Assembly (NCBI GenBank): GCA_023630585.1
Contig: CM042565.1
Location: forward strand, 13,094,013-13,158,012
Source of the DNA: Cranoglanis bouderius
Taxonomy: Eukaryota > Chordata > Actinopteri > Siluriformes > Cranoglanididae
Length of the DNA stretch: 64,000 nt
Direction of reading: 5' to 3'
Shown: positions 43,032 to 54,399 of the stretch, piece after piece
Layout: each line of letters opens with the position of its first letter
Numbering within the stretch: position 1 is the stretch's first letter
Program-made: the position numbers and the translations under genes
Notes under the pieces: model-generated
Seen by the model: the letters and a program-made list of their open reading frames with translations, nothing else
Told to the model about the DNA's origin: nothing
Database searches by the model: none

Positions 43032-44640
43032 CCACATGTAACCGCAATTCTGGCAGTAAGAGAAACCAGTAAGTCTGTAATAGCTTTGCTTTCAGAAGAA
43101 AGAAAAGTTAGTTGGTGTGCTGCTGCATTTCACTTGCCAGCTTGCTGAACTCTGTACCGATGGAGAAAAGTCTGAGGTTATGCAAATTCAGCGGTATGGC
43201 ATGTTCGCACGCCATTGATGTCACTAGTCCCGATCAGGGACACAAGGTTAGAGTACTTTTTGTTCTCTAGCTTGGGTGCAGTACTTCTCCGTTTTGGCGC
43301 CTCGCTAGATGTGAGGCCTTTTTTTTTTTTTTTTTTTTTTTTAAACCTAATGTTATTTTAAGATAAGCTTTTGCACATGGATTTGCATGAAGTCCAGCAG
43401 GGTGACTCAATGAAAATGAGTACCAAAAAAAAAAAAAAGATTTGTAGGAGACATTAACACTGCCACTATTGTGTGTTAACTTCGTTCACTCATGATGGAT
43501 CAGTGGAGAGAAAAAAGAAAAGAAAAACTAGTTTTTCCTCTTTTCATCCTCTCAGGGCTAAAGTTGAGTAATGCATCGCTGTTCGTAAACATGATTTATG
43601 AGCACTGCAGTTGCCACGTTGTCGCCTGTCCAAATGCTGTCCCAGGACTGCAGCATGCACACGTTAAATTAGTGGCTTCGTTTTTTCTCCATTCTGTTCG
43701 ACGGTGTTGGTTGAACGTGCAGTTCCTCTAGAATGCTTAGCCACTGTGTACTTCAGCATGACAGCGAGGTACGGAAATGGTAAGCCACAGACGTTTACTT
43801 GTGCACTTCTGCTTTTTCTCAAGAAGACAAGATCCAAATCTTCACTCTATACACACACACACACACACACACACATGGCTTTTACGCACCGCTCTGCGTC
43901 TCGGCTATGGTCTGTGAAACATGGTGTGAATGTCAGGAATGGTATGTACTGAAGCTATTTAGAGAGCAACTGATTTTACTGTTATTGACACCTGCAAAGT
44001 GACTGCATCGGCTCAGACGCAAATATAAAATTGTGACGATACACGCACAAAGAAAGCTACTTGTTGCAACAAACACACTCGGGATGTATCCAAATACAAA
44101 CACATTACTCAGAATGAACAGATAATATATTCAAATACAGATATGAATAAAAGAGGGTTATTCAGTAGGTTTGGTTTTTTTGTGGTTCTTTCATAAAGCT
44201 TTATAGGAAGGTAGACAAAAACAAAAAATGGTCAAGCAAGCAGGAAGATTTTATAAAGCTGACAGGACCAAAAAAAAAAAAAAAAAAAAAGAACATTTAC
44301 TGTGTTCAGTCCTCATCCTTAGTAACTGCCTGGTCTGAGTCACATGGTTTACATCAGGCTACTAGTTTGTTTATATTTTGGGGAAAGAGAGCCAACTAAT
44401 TAAGGTAGAAAATGTTGCGTCTCCGTTCCCAAAGAAAAGTCTTCCGGTTTAGGCCACACCCACTTTGGGTTTGAATCCAGATACACATGTAAAGATTTGG
44501 AGCACTAACCAGATACAGATACAAATACCGATAATGTCCTTGACTTACTCACCTAAACTTGAGTCTTATATAGTATGTTTTGTTTTTTTTCATTTGTTAT
44601 TAGAATGCAAACATTAATAGTTTATATGTACATTCACTCT
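42345..44640. other. Intergenic sequence downstream of pik3r1
   Basis: The stretch contains poly-T runs (about 42668-42690, 43001-43028, 43318-43342), a short CA run (43850-43874) and a fragment of a dispersed repeat around 44448-44545. That fragment has 'aggccacacccactttggg' and 'gagcactaaccagatacag', and related sequence occurs at 59731-59788. No host exon is recognised. Confidence 0.5.
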
Positions 44641-44647
44641 TACTCTT

Positions 44648-44950
44648 CATCCATACATCCATTTTCCATCCCGCTTATCCTACACCGGGTCGTGGGGGAA
44701 CCCGGATTCTATCTGAGGGAACTCAAGCCGGGGGACACCCTATCGCCGGCACAGTCGCATACACATTCACACACTCTACGGACAATTTAGAGATGTCAAT
44801 CAGCCTACAGCGCATGTCTTTGGACTGGGGGAGGAAGCTGGAGTACCCGAAGGAAACCCCCAAAGCACGGGGGTACATGCAAACTCCGCGCACACGAGGC
44901 AGAGGCGGGGTGCGAGGCAAACGTCCTTAGCACTGAGCCAGCATGTGTCC
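44648..44950 (-). repeat. tRNA-derived SINE (GGAT-tail family), antisense copy
   Basis: The plus strand begins 'catccatacatccattttcc' (reversed tail) and contains 'catgtctttggactggggga' and 'gaggcaaacgtccttagcac' (reversed head). Diverged, with some internal loss. Confidence 0.75.
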
Positions 44951-45385
44951 CCTCCCCCCACTCCTACTCATTTAGTGTAATGATGTGATAATGCAGTGAT
45001 GTGATAAGTCAAAATGAGCTCATAATTACATCAGTGATTATAATTTCACCACAAAATTCACACCACTTTCCATCTGGGAGGAAAGTCAGTACAGGAGAAT
45101 GACATCATTACACCTGCTGTTGATGAAATCACAAGGTATTGACTCAGAATATCTCTCTTTTTTTAACTGTCACACTTTCTCTCATGTTGCTAGTCTCATT
45201 AAGCGGTTAAGTAATGCAAATAGCTTCTTACGTTATTATTATTATTTTCAGGAACCCAAAATATGACCTGTATAAATATCAAGACATTATTATATGTGCA
45301 CAAAGTAAATAGTTGTTCACAAATAAATCAATCTGACTCCGTGTCCTCTCACGAGTTTGCTCATGGAAGATTTACTTTATGCAAT
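44951..45385. other. Intergenic sequence, nothing recognised
   Basis: AT-rich sequence with no gene, RNA or defined repeat visible beyond short TTA runs. Confidence 0.35.
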
Positions 45386-45767
45386 CAGGTCCATAAGTAT
45401 TTGGACAGTGAGACAGTTTTCGTGATTTTGCCTCTGTACACCACCACAATGGAACTGAAACGAAGCAATCAAGATGTGATTAACCGTTTAGAAATTACAG
45501 CCATTGTTTAGAGTTCCTCCATATTCACAAGCTCAAAGTCAATTGGACAATTGACTGATAAGCAGTTTCATGGCCAGGCGTGGCCTGTTTCCTCATTACT
45601 TCATGACAGATTAAAGAGATAAAAGGTCTGGAGTTGAGTCCGAGCGTTGAATTTGTATTTGGTAGCTGTTCATGGGGACTGAAAAACTTCAATCAGATCT
45701 TGATTGCTTCATTTCGAATCCATTGTGTTGGTGTACAGAGGCAAAATTATGAAAATTGACCTGACTG
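45386..45767. mobile_element. Tc1-derived MITE (CAGGTCCATAAG terminus)
   Basis: The left end CAGGTCCATAAGTATTTGGA is a recognised Tc1-like tip. The right half repeats it in inverted, diverged form: 'attgtgttggtgtacagagg' mirrors 'ctctgtacaccaccacaatg', and it ends at TTGACCTGACTG. About 380 bp with no transposase, so an internal-deletion derivative. Confidence 0.7.
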
Positions 45768-46439
45768 TATACAAAATGAGCATGTGTACTAAAAACTTGG
45801 TTACACCTGACGTAAAAGTAGTGTACATATGGCTACATAACTCCTAGCCAACTGTCAGCTGACATAAACCTGCATAAATATTTGTATAGACTCGTTCTGT
45901 TAAGTCGGGTTTAAACTGTACAGTTTTCCCACATCGTAGTTCTTTGGTCGTGAGTTGAGATCGACGGTCTTGTGACGCATAATATGACGTGCTCACCATC
46001 AACTTTACAATTTACTGCTACTGCGACTAAAGACAGATTTTGGCAAAGTTCTCCCAGTGTCAGAAATGTTTTAATAAAATCCCAGAGCGTCTGTGCTGTT
46101 ACGACTCTCGAATAAAAGCCACTAATAGGAAGACAGTGTTATATTATGAGAAACTCACAGATAGCTACAAAAACTGTAGTGGCAATGACGAAACATAAAC
46201 AAAACATACTAATAAGCAGGGAAAAAACGTCCTTAATTACTGAAAGCTCACTATTTAGAATGTTTCGTTTCATGCGAACAAATGTGGTGTGCAAACCAGG
46301 ATTGTGTCATCCTGATTTATGACGTGCGCAGAGCAAAAAAAAAAAAATCTCAGGTCTATCGTTAGAGGATTTTCATCGTATCATTTGACAAGAGGAACAC
46401 GTTCACGTTCGCAGTCTGTTATAGAATTAGGGCAAGATT
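45768..46439. other. Intergenic sequence, nothing recognised
   Basis: No open frame or element with recognisable features. One poly-A run at about 46336-46347. Confidence 0.35.
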
Positions 46440-46870
46440 TGTAGCTGTATTCTCCCATCCAAGTTGTGAATTTAACTTATGTGAAAAATTGGATAAACCA
46501 TTTGCGAATAAAGCACCGTTTCTATCCTTTGTGTTCAAGAGAACAAAATCATCACTTCTGGGGAAACTGGTGCATTTCACTCTCCGCCATTTTTACTTTT
46601 CTGAGCCAATTACCCAATCACATGATTTGTTGAGCCGAAGCCACGTGACTTTTTTTGATGCGCCTCAAGGAATTTATTCGGTAAATGTGTTTCCATCATA
46701 GCCTATGCGCGTCTTCTGATCGAATAAAAAAATTATCATCCGCCTCGACTGAGTTTTTTATGAGCATTTTGGAGATTTTATTCGCATCTGGTGTTACCAT
46801 TGGGCGTTTTTTTTTTTTTAATGCGATATCCCAAAATGCGCATAAAAAGACATGGATGGAAACATAGCCA
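46440..46870 (-). mobile_element. MITE family C copy, opposite orientation
   Basis: Reverse complement of the intron 2 element at 23822-24248: shared words include 'ggaatttattcggtaaatgtg' and 'ccaattacccaatcacatga'. It ends GGATGGAAACATAGCCA. About 430 bp. Two short plus-strand frames here are by-products. Confidence 0.7.
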
Positions 46871-47505
46871 CTGTGAGAAATAATAAGTAACTGGCATAAG
46901 GCTGTTTTAACACTTTGAGAGCCAACATATTTTACGCTGGTGTAACAAATGACTTTGGACCTCAGAGAATGTCTGGTATATCAGAGTCACAGAATGGTCA
47001 TGTGACAGTCTGCCGAGTGAGGTTAATTAGAAGTTCGAACAAAGGTGAAGCTTAGTGTCACCTGGAAGAATTGATATGAATACCTGCATTATATCACTGA
47101 CATGGTGAAGATTACAACAGTGTCACTGTACTGTCTTTTCTTATGAGATTTTTAGAAATGCATATACACTGCCATGACTCTTCTTTTTCAGGCCCTTATG
47201 TAAAGTCAGTTCAATCTGACTCTATAAGAATCTTATGAAACCCTGTTACTGTGCCATGATAACTGCAATGACGAGACACTGACATACTAACCAAAGTCAT
47301 TTTGTCATGCCGGACTAACGTAAGTCGAGCAAGAAAATGTCATAACACTACCCAAAGTCTGTCACTTACTGTAGGTGTTGCGTAAGGTGTTGCAAAAATT
47401 GACGAAAGTACTCTTAAGTACTCATAAGAATGTTATGTAGTGTCATGCACCCTACTAAAGCCTTACCAAAATTTGTAAGCAGATTATTGTCTTTGCACGT
47501 ACAGT
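46871..47505. other. Intergenic sequence, nothing recognised
   Basis: No gene or defined repeat recognised. The words 'tcttatgaaaccctgttactgtgcc' and 'cataacactacccaaagtct' suggest an old palindromic element (reversed 'tcataagaatgttatgtagtg' near 47424), but the ends are not clear. Confidence 0.35.
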
Positions 47506-48045
47506 ACAGTGGGATCCAAAGGTCTGAGAGCATTACTAAATACTTCTGTTTTGCACACTTTTCTAATTTAACACAACAGATTTCATTACAAATTATATTA
47601 ATCCCAACACCTTGAGTGAAAAGTAGAATCTTTTAAATATTCACATGAATTTCCGAGTTTCTTAGTATTTGGTATGTCCCTTTTTTTCTTTTTTCTTTTT
47701 TTCACCATAATGACAGTGTGCACTCGAGCTGGCATGGACTCCACAGGTCTGTGCAAAACCTTATGATCCGATTGAGATCGAATCCATCAGAGTGTCATCT
47801 GATCACGTGCTTCAGTAGAAGAGATTAGACATGAGGAACATCTGACCTTTTGTTCAAAGCAGTTAACAGGGTCAATATCACACATTTGCACATTAAATAT
47901 TCAAGATATTGAACATTTCCTTTCTTTGTTTGAAATAGTTCAAAATTCTAAAACCTTCTGTCTATTTCCAATTTTTAAATGAAAACAAACAAACAAAAAA
48001 AATCCCAGATTTTCAATGTTGTCTCAGGCTTTTGGACCTCACTCT
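47506..48045. mobile_element. Tc1-type MITE (CAGTGGGATCCAAA terminus)
   Basis: The left end is CAGTGGGATCCAAAGGTCTGAGA. The right end TCTCAGGCTTTTGGACCTCACT is its diverged inverse. About 540 bp. Inner sequence shows 'gcatggactccacaggtctg' but no transposase frame. Confidence 0.7.
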
Positions 48046-48551
48046 ATTTTATTCTTTATTTGTTAAAGGATTTACGTACAGTATGTGCAGTGCTTAAAGG
48101 ACTTCATACAACTATATAAATAGTAGATGAAACTGAATTGACTTTTGTTAGTAACATAATTTCACTTACAACTTTTATTTATTTCATTTCTTGCAATGCA
48201 AATTTTGAATAGAAATATTGTGTGAATCTGTGAAGTATTTGTGAAGTATAATAATGTTAATAACTGTATAAGAATGTTAATAACTGTAGCCAGTGATCAT
48301 TGAACACGGTCAATATCTAGTGTGTTGAAGCACCAGGGCGTTCAGGCACATGCAATGAGTGTACCAGATAAGATAAAAGTTCAAAGTGCACACCTTTGAA
48401 CACAGTGCAGATGGTTAGCGAGCGATTACACAATGGGCTGTTAATGGTTCACCAGATCACGTCTATCGGATTGCAGCACAACTCCTAGAATCTGACTCGA
48501 AGATTTCGACCTCTCTCTGATACTGAAAGCGAACGCTTCCATAATGCTTCC

Positions 48552-48851
48552 GTGTCAAATGACAAAATCGTTTTATTGCAGGCTGTGATGCTAATAATTT
48601 CCACCAGCTCTTACATAATGGGAAAATGCAAAGTCACCGTGGACCTCGTTTATGTTAAGAAATATAGGCCATTGGTGAATAATGAACCATATACAGGTTT
48701 CTCAGTATATCAGTGTGGGCTATCAATACCCTTCACCACGTGGACTGATCCGGTGACACACAAGACTCTAGGAAATATAGGCTTTGAAAGGGAGACATCA
48801 GTCCAGGAGGGTGCTCTTAGTAATGATTTTCATGGAAGAACCCTTAAATAA
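48552..48851 (+). other. Unidentified 99-codon open frame
   Basis: An ATG-to-TAA frame gives MSNDKIVLLQAVMLIISTSS and later SIPFTTWTDPVTHKTLGN. I do not recognise it. There is no splice context, neighbouring exon or motif to call it a gene. It may be a fragment of a transposon-derived protein or chance. Surrounding DNA at 48300-48900 looks like an unclassified repeat. Confidence 0.2.
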
Positions 48852-49204
48852 GTTGTTTAAACCATTAAAAACTATGTAGAATAACAAGTATGCCAATGTT
48901 AGCCATTTCTTTTAACAGAGCAACACATGATCATTTTTGTCCCTTTAGAGTTACATTTACTTTCTTGAAGTTAATAATACAAAAAAAAAAAAAAAATGCA
49001 ACTGGACATGTTTACCAAGAAGATATCAGAAAATTTAAAGTTACAATTTAAAGTTAAATTTAAAGTGCTAGTACTGGAGACTCATTCCATAAATGCTAAA
49101 TAAACATCTCCTCCCTAGAAAACTTCACAATATAATCGATTATACTTTTTAATAGGTAAATAACTTTTAAAAAAATCTGTTCAGTATTAGTCTTAGATTA
49201 TGAA

Positions 49205-49912
49205 CACCGATCAGCCATAACATTAAAACCACTGACAGGTGAAGTGAGTAACATTGATTATCTCATTACAGTGGCACCTGTCATGGGGTGGGATATATTA
49301 GGCAGCAAGTGAACAGTCAGTTATCGAAGTTGATGTGCTGGAAGCAGGAAAAATGGGCAAGCGTAAGGATCTGAGCGACTTTGACAAGGGCCAAATTATG
49401 ATGGCTAGATGACTGGGTCAGTGCATCTTCAAAACGGCAGGTCATGTGGGGTGTTCCCGGTATGCAGTGGTTAGTACCTACCAAAAGTGGTCCAAGAAGG
49501 ACAACCGGTGACCCGGAGACAGGGTCATGAGTGCCCAAGGCTCATTGATGAGTGTGGGGAGCGAAGGCTATCCCTTCTGGTCTGATCCCACAGAAGAGCT
49601 ACTGTAGCACAACTTGCTTAAAAAGTTCATGCTGGCTCTGATAGAAAGGAGTCAGAACACACAGTGCATCACAGGTTGCTGCGTACAGAGCTGCGTAGCT
49701 GCAGACCGGTCAGAGTGCCCATGCTGACCCCTTTCCACCACCAAAAGCTCCTACAATGGGCACGTGAGCATCAGAACTGGACTATGGAGCAATGGAAGAA
49801 GGTGGCCTGGTCTGACGAATCACATTTCTTCAAGGGTCAGAGCTGTTTTGGTGGAACAAGGGGGACCTACACAATATTAGGCAGGTGGTTTTAATGTTAT
49901 GGCTGATCGGTG
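49205..49912 (+). mobile_element. Tc1-like element, internally deleted (CACCGATCAGCC terminus)
   Basis: It begins CACCGATCAGCCATAACATT and ends AATGTTATGGCTGATCGGTG, followed by TA: near-perfect inverted repeats of about 28 bp. Relics of a transposase lie inside: minus the stop codons, GKRKDLSDFDKGQIMMAR near 49352-49410 and FHHQKLLQWAREHQNWTMEQ with WSDESHFF at 49727-49833. At 0.7 kb it lacks most of the catalytic domain. Confidence 0.88.
49352..49894 (+). pseudogene. Transposase relic inside the 49.2 kb Tc1-like element
   Basis: The N-terminal helix-turn-helix is frameshifted. The DDE start WSDESHFFKG is present with the first catalytic Asp. The second Asp and the Glu are deleted. Confidence 0.75.
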
Positions 49913-50080
49913 TATAGTGTCCATCATACAAATCTCTGTGAATGAGCTGGTACTATAGAAATGATAACATATTTGATCGACCGCATTAAGTGCTACTGCT
50001 ATATAAAAAGTAATCAACACCTTCTAACCAATCAGACTCGCCAATTCTCGCACAGTGTCCAAGAAAAACAAAAATGACCT

Positions 50081-51044
50081 CTAGGAATATCTGTCCTCTG
50101 TTAACTGAACTAAAAATGCCAGGATCAGAAAAGTGAATTCACATTAATATGCAATTTGGAAATGTCCCCCTTATCATCCTCCTAATAGAAATAATAGTTC
50201 ATTTCTATTTCAGTGCCATCATCTCGATTTGCATTGACATATTTTCAGCAGCTAAAACTAATGGATTAATAGATAACATTACTGTAACAATTAAAACTGC
50301 TTAGCTAATCATTAACATCAGTTAAGTAAGACCCGGAACCACCTCAAACCTGATCAGGAAAAGCTGTGCCAGGGAATAAGCTTATATATAGGATCTGTGT
50401 CAAACTGGAACAAAGGGAGAGGTGTGTGTGTGTTAACCTGGCAGTTTCCAGGCCAATTCACACCCCCAGACACTGGCACAATGTCACAGTGTGAATCACC
50501 CAGCATGGATTCTCCACCATTTAGTAGAACTGATAAAAAAAAAACCTTGAATGAGAGCAGAAACATATGAACTGAAACTGCTAAAACAGGGATACCTGTA
50601 GGAATCTTACCAGAGGTTCACACTAGCAAAGCCTAGCATTTAGGCTTTGTATTAGCTTCATTGGCAGATTAGCAAAGCAAGCTAAGTGTACTATACATAT
50701 GCGCTACACTTTAAATGTACTTGAGATGTATAGTACCTTCCAAGCTTTATTTCTCTTCGTAATGTTTCCATACACATTTAACGAGAAGTCTTATATGACA
50801 GGATAAGTTGAAACCATGGTTGTAAGTTTTTCTTCCATTTTTGTGCATGGAACAGTAAATGGGTGCTAAAAGTGGGAACTAAAGTTGTGAGCGGGGAACT
50901 AAAGATATGACGCACCAAAGAATTGGTTTGAGGAATCATTCGAGCCAGTCGTTTCCATTTGACGCTTTGAGAGGTTGATCCTTGGACAGTTTTTATTCTG
51001 GAGTAATCCTTCTCGGCACTTGTAATCGTTTTTGTCAGTAAGAC

Positions 51045-51103
<59 letters not shown>

Positions 51104-52631
51104 GGGAATCAAACACACAACAGGCTTGTAACTGTTTTGTACTTTTTGGGTAAAAAGTACTTTTTGTGGTATCAAATATACAGTCATTCCTATGCTAGGC
51201 ATAAAATGCTTAATTGAAAATAACCATGCTGCTCTTGTGTTTGTTAGTTTCCTAAAAAAAAATGACATTTTTTTTTATTTGTAAAGACACCTAGCATCTG
51301 CAAGGTACTGTTTTGCAAATGGCCACTTAGCCTACTTATCAGCACTCTGTCATATTTCTTTTCCCACGTAACCCTCCTTTCATGCCCTCACAGATAATGA
51401 TCTGTTGTACGAGTCAACTTGTAGGCAAACAGATTTGTCCCATCTGTCCCAGCATTCCTCGGGAGGAGCTAAGCGAATCTGCTAACCTGCAGGGTTAGGC
51501 ACTTCCTAATTTGAATTCAGAGGCTGATGCAAACGCAGAGCAACTCCCCAGTGCTAAGAGCCAAGGCAAGGAGTGCTAGGGACTTTCTCTGTACAATCTT
51601 ATCACACAGTCAGTTACTAAATGTGTGTGTGTGTATGTGGGGGTGGATGCTTGCTTCTATCTTAGCCTTTGTGAGGTTATAATTTTCACCTTTGTGAGGT
51701 TGTAATGTAAGTTCACACTGCTCAGTAGCCTGCGGTTTCTCACCAATTCTGAAACTGAGCTCATACCGTTATATTTTTGTACAAGCTGTCTCCATTATAG
51801 CCTTATAGACGCTAATAAAATTCCGAATCAATTTGTAATGTCAAGTGATTTAACGAGATAAAATGAGAAGTACTGGATTTTGTAGCACAGAGGCGATTAG
51901 ATCTGTGTGTGTGTATATCTCCAAAGCCATGCTATGGTGCAAAGGTGTTGCTTTGCGGGTCAAATCTATCTTATTTTTAATCCGAGATCAATCCATGGTT
52001 ATTACAGGAAACTATAATACATGAGCTAGCATGCTTTTTCAAAGCTAAGACAAAAAAAAAAAGAAAGAAAGAAAGAAGAAGAAGTAAATCTAATCTCATC
52101 CTCTGTAGAGATTAAGAGCTTAATATCCCAGGAGATGAGCTTTTAGTGCTATTAATTCATTTAACCAGGGAAATGACTCCATATGGCAGGACAGATAATT
52201 GCAACAAGATCATTATGAGCTTCATAAATGATACGGTTACAGAGACAAACTATGATGTAGAGTGTGAGATTCAGTTTATGATATTATTTGTGGGTTTTCT
52301 GATCATTCATGAATCATTCATTCATTCATTCATTAATCTTCTATATCACGTTGTCCCATGTAGAGCCTGGAAACACTGGAATATACAGTGAGGGATTTGT
52401 TTTGCCATTAATCCCTTTCGGATCTAAAATAAACCCTGTGGTTCTGAATGAGCTTTAATCTCTCTGAGTGGCCCACACTGTTGAGCTGTTACATCATCCA
52501 AACTGAGATCCCCAGAACACCCGGAACAGCATGCAGCCACTAGAGCTAGACACGTGGAATTATTTAAAGATGCGCTCTGATACTTGTTTGAACATGTTTT
52601 TTCTATTTTCCCCCTAGTATTTAGCTTTGGT
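50081..52631. other. Intergenic sequence with an (AAT)n microsatellite
   Basis: No gene recognised. Contains the AAT repeat listed separately, short GT runs (about 51620, 51905), an AAAG/AAG run at 52051-52085 and an ATTC run near 52305-52334. Short open frames show no homology I know. Confidence 0.4.
51043..51102. repeat. (AAT)n microsatellite
   Basis: Uninterrupted trinucleotide run of about 60 bp. Apparent poly-Asn, poly-Tyr and poly-Ile frames come from it. Confidence 0.95.
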
Positions 52632-52642
52632 ATTTACAACTT

Positions 52643-52980
52643 GGGGGGCATGGTGGCTTAGTGTTTAGGACGTTTGCCTTGCACCTCCGGGGTTAAGGGC
52701 TGCCCTGTGTGCACTGAGTTTGCATGTTCTCCCCGTGCTTCAAGGGTTTCCTCCGGGTACTCCGGTTTCCTCCCCCAGTCCAAAGACATGCGTTGTAGGC
52801 TGATTGGCATTTCCAAATTGTCCATAGTGTGTGAATGTGTGTGCGATTGTGCCCCGTGATGGGTTGGCACCCCGTTCAGGGTGTCCCCGACCTTGTATCA
52901 CGAGTTCTCTGGGATAGGATCCAGGCTCTGCTGTGATCCTGTGTAGGTATTCCTGGTATGAAAAATGGATGGAGGGATAG
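52643..52980 (+). repeat. tRNA-derived SINE, sense copy 1
   Basis: A box TGGCTTAGTGT (52654-52664), a B-box region eroded (GGGGTTAAGGG), body 'cccccagtccaaagacatg', tail GGATGGAGGGAT. Full length. Confidence 0.8.
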
Positions 52981-52994
52981 CTGTATGGCTGGCT

Positions 52995-53271
52995 GGATTT
53001 ATGGTGGCTTAGTGGTTAGCAAGTTTGACTTGCACTGTTGGGGTTGGGGGTTTGAATCCTGCATCTGCCCTGCGTGCACAGAGTTTGCATGTTCCCCCTG
53101 TGCTTTGGGGGTTTCTTCCAGGTACTCTGGTTTCCTTTCCCAATCCAAAGACATGAGTTGCATTCCCAAATTGTCCATAGTGTGTGAATGTGTGCATGAT
53201 TGTGCCCTGTGATGTGTTGGCACCACATCCAGGGTGTCCCCTGCCTTGTATGTGGTACAGAAGATGGATGG
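52995..53271 (+). repeat. tRNA-derived SINE, sense copy 2
   Basis: A box TGGCTTAGTGG (53005-53015) and a near-consensus B box GGTTTGAATCC (53049-53059). Same body with two internal deletions; tail GATGGATGG. Best head for defining the parental tRNA. Confidence 0.8.
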
Positions 53272-53339
53272 ATTTACAACTTGATGAAGTCTTAGATCAA
53301 ATCCTTTTGGCCATTCCCACCCACCAGCCAGCTCTCATC

Positions 53340-53585
53340 AGCTACCAGTCAGGGAGGGTGAAGGCTAGCATGTGCTTCCTCCAAGACTGGAGGTCTTCCT
53401 GAATCATAGTGCAGCGCGAGACATTAGGAGAAAAGTGCTATCAGCCCTATTTCAAAGACAAGAGCACACAAACATCCATGATTGGCTGTTGTTGAATGTG
53501 ATTGACAGGGGAGCGAGAGTATGCCATCCCTCTCACCCAGACAGCACGACCAATTTTGCTCTCCTCCCAGCCACAGATGACTATG
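53340..53585 (-). repeat. Dispersed retroposon-like repeat, family D
   Basis: The reverse complement shares 'ccctgtcaatcaca', 'gccaatc-tgg' and 'cttcac' blocks, in the same order, with 58582-58930. About 240 bp, class undetermined. Confidence 0.5.
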
Positions 53586-53589
53586 GCAT

Positions 53590-53725
53590 CATCCATCCAC
53601 CCATCCATTTTCCATACCACTTATCCTGCACAGGGTCGCAGGGTCACCTGGAGCCTATCCCAGGGAACTCGGAGCACAAGGTTGGGGACACCCTGGATGG
53701 GGTGCCAACTCATCTCAGGGCAAGG
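53590..53725 (-). repeat. tRNA-derived SINE fragment (3' half), antisense
   Basis: 'catccatccacccatccattttccat' (split here as reversed tail) is followed by 'gcacagggtcgcagggtcac' and 'ccctggatggggtgccaact'. The head half is missing. Confidence 0.7.
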
Positions 53726-53779
53726 CTGTGCATCATATGGGTACAACCTCACAATCTTCCAATGACAAGATGAAAGCTT

Positions 53780-54065
53780 CTCTGGTGCGCCACTTAGATG
53801 CCTAATTCCCCAACCATTTCTTTGTTGATTGTAATGTATCTTTGTCCAGCTATGTCTTAACTCCTGTCCTAATCTCCGGGCACAGGCAGCCATATTTTGG
53901 GCTGAAATGTCCTGATACTTAGCATAATTCATGATGCCAATAATCTTCACAAGAGCCTCTGGACAACACCAACACCAGCCACAAAACAGCCCCAAATCAT
54001 CAACATCAGCAGCAATTGACTGCCAGATTTGCAGGTTTTATCTTGACACTAGAACAGACTTTTCA
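53780..54065 (-). pseudogene. Tc1-type transposase remnant
   Basis: The minus-strand frame 53995-53780 reads GLFCGWCWCCPEALVKIIGI, NYAKYQDISAQNMAA and then HSWTKIHYNQQRNGWG. These correspond to the WGCF strand, the 'YxxIL..N' helix and the region before the second catalytic Asp of Tc1 transposases. Many codons are degraded. Flanking sequence to about 54400 may be more of the same element. Confidence 0.65.
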
Positions 54066-54399
54066 CCAAACATGTCAAGGTATTCATGACCAAACCGGTC
54101 TCGTTTGATCACAGCACTCGATTGTAATTGCAGTTGTAGTTCCAATGACACTTGAGATGCCTTTTGTGGACTGCTCTTATGAAAAGCTTCTATTATGCAA
54201 CCCTTACTTCATCTAGTTGATTTTGAAACCTGATAATGGAATCTTCTCAAGAATCAACTATGACTTTGATAGTCCTTAATAATATTTTAAATGCTTAAGA
54301 TTTTTTATACACATTCTATGACTTGCGTAGGTCAACAACTATATGTCTGTTTGGTTAATGGATGAAGATATCTTACATGTGCCTCATGATTGCTTAAAG

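Larger units (their letters stand above)
49073..50080 (-). repeat. Family B repeat split by a Tc1-derived insertion
   Basis: 'ctggagactcattccataaa' and 'ataaacatctcctccctaga' lie left, and 'tctctgtgaatgagctggta' and 'aatcaacaccttctaaccaat' lie right, of an inserted element at 49205-49912. The same blocks are contiguous at 14065-14345. Confidence 0.65.
52632..53283 (+). mobile_element. Two tandem SINEs within one 12-bp target duplication
   Basis: ATTTACAACTTG occurs at 52632-52643 and 53272-53283. Between them lie two head-to-tail copies of the same tRNA-SINE family (52643 to about 52980, and about 52995-53271). Either the second inserted in the (GGAT)n tail of the first, or a dimer was retroposed as one unit. 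Confidence 0.75.

Noticed and set aside
51032..51268. Poly-Asn / poly-Ile / poly-Tyr proteins
   Set aside because: They are translations of the (AAT)n microsatellite in different frames.
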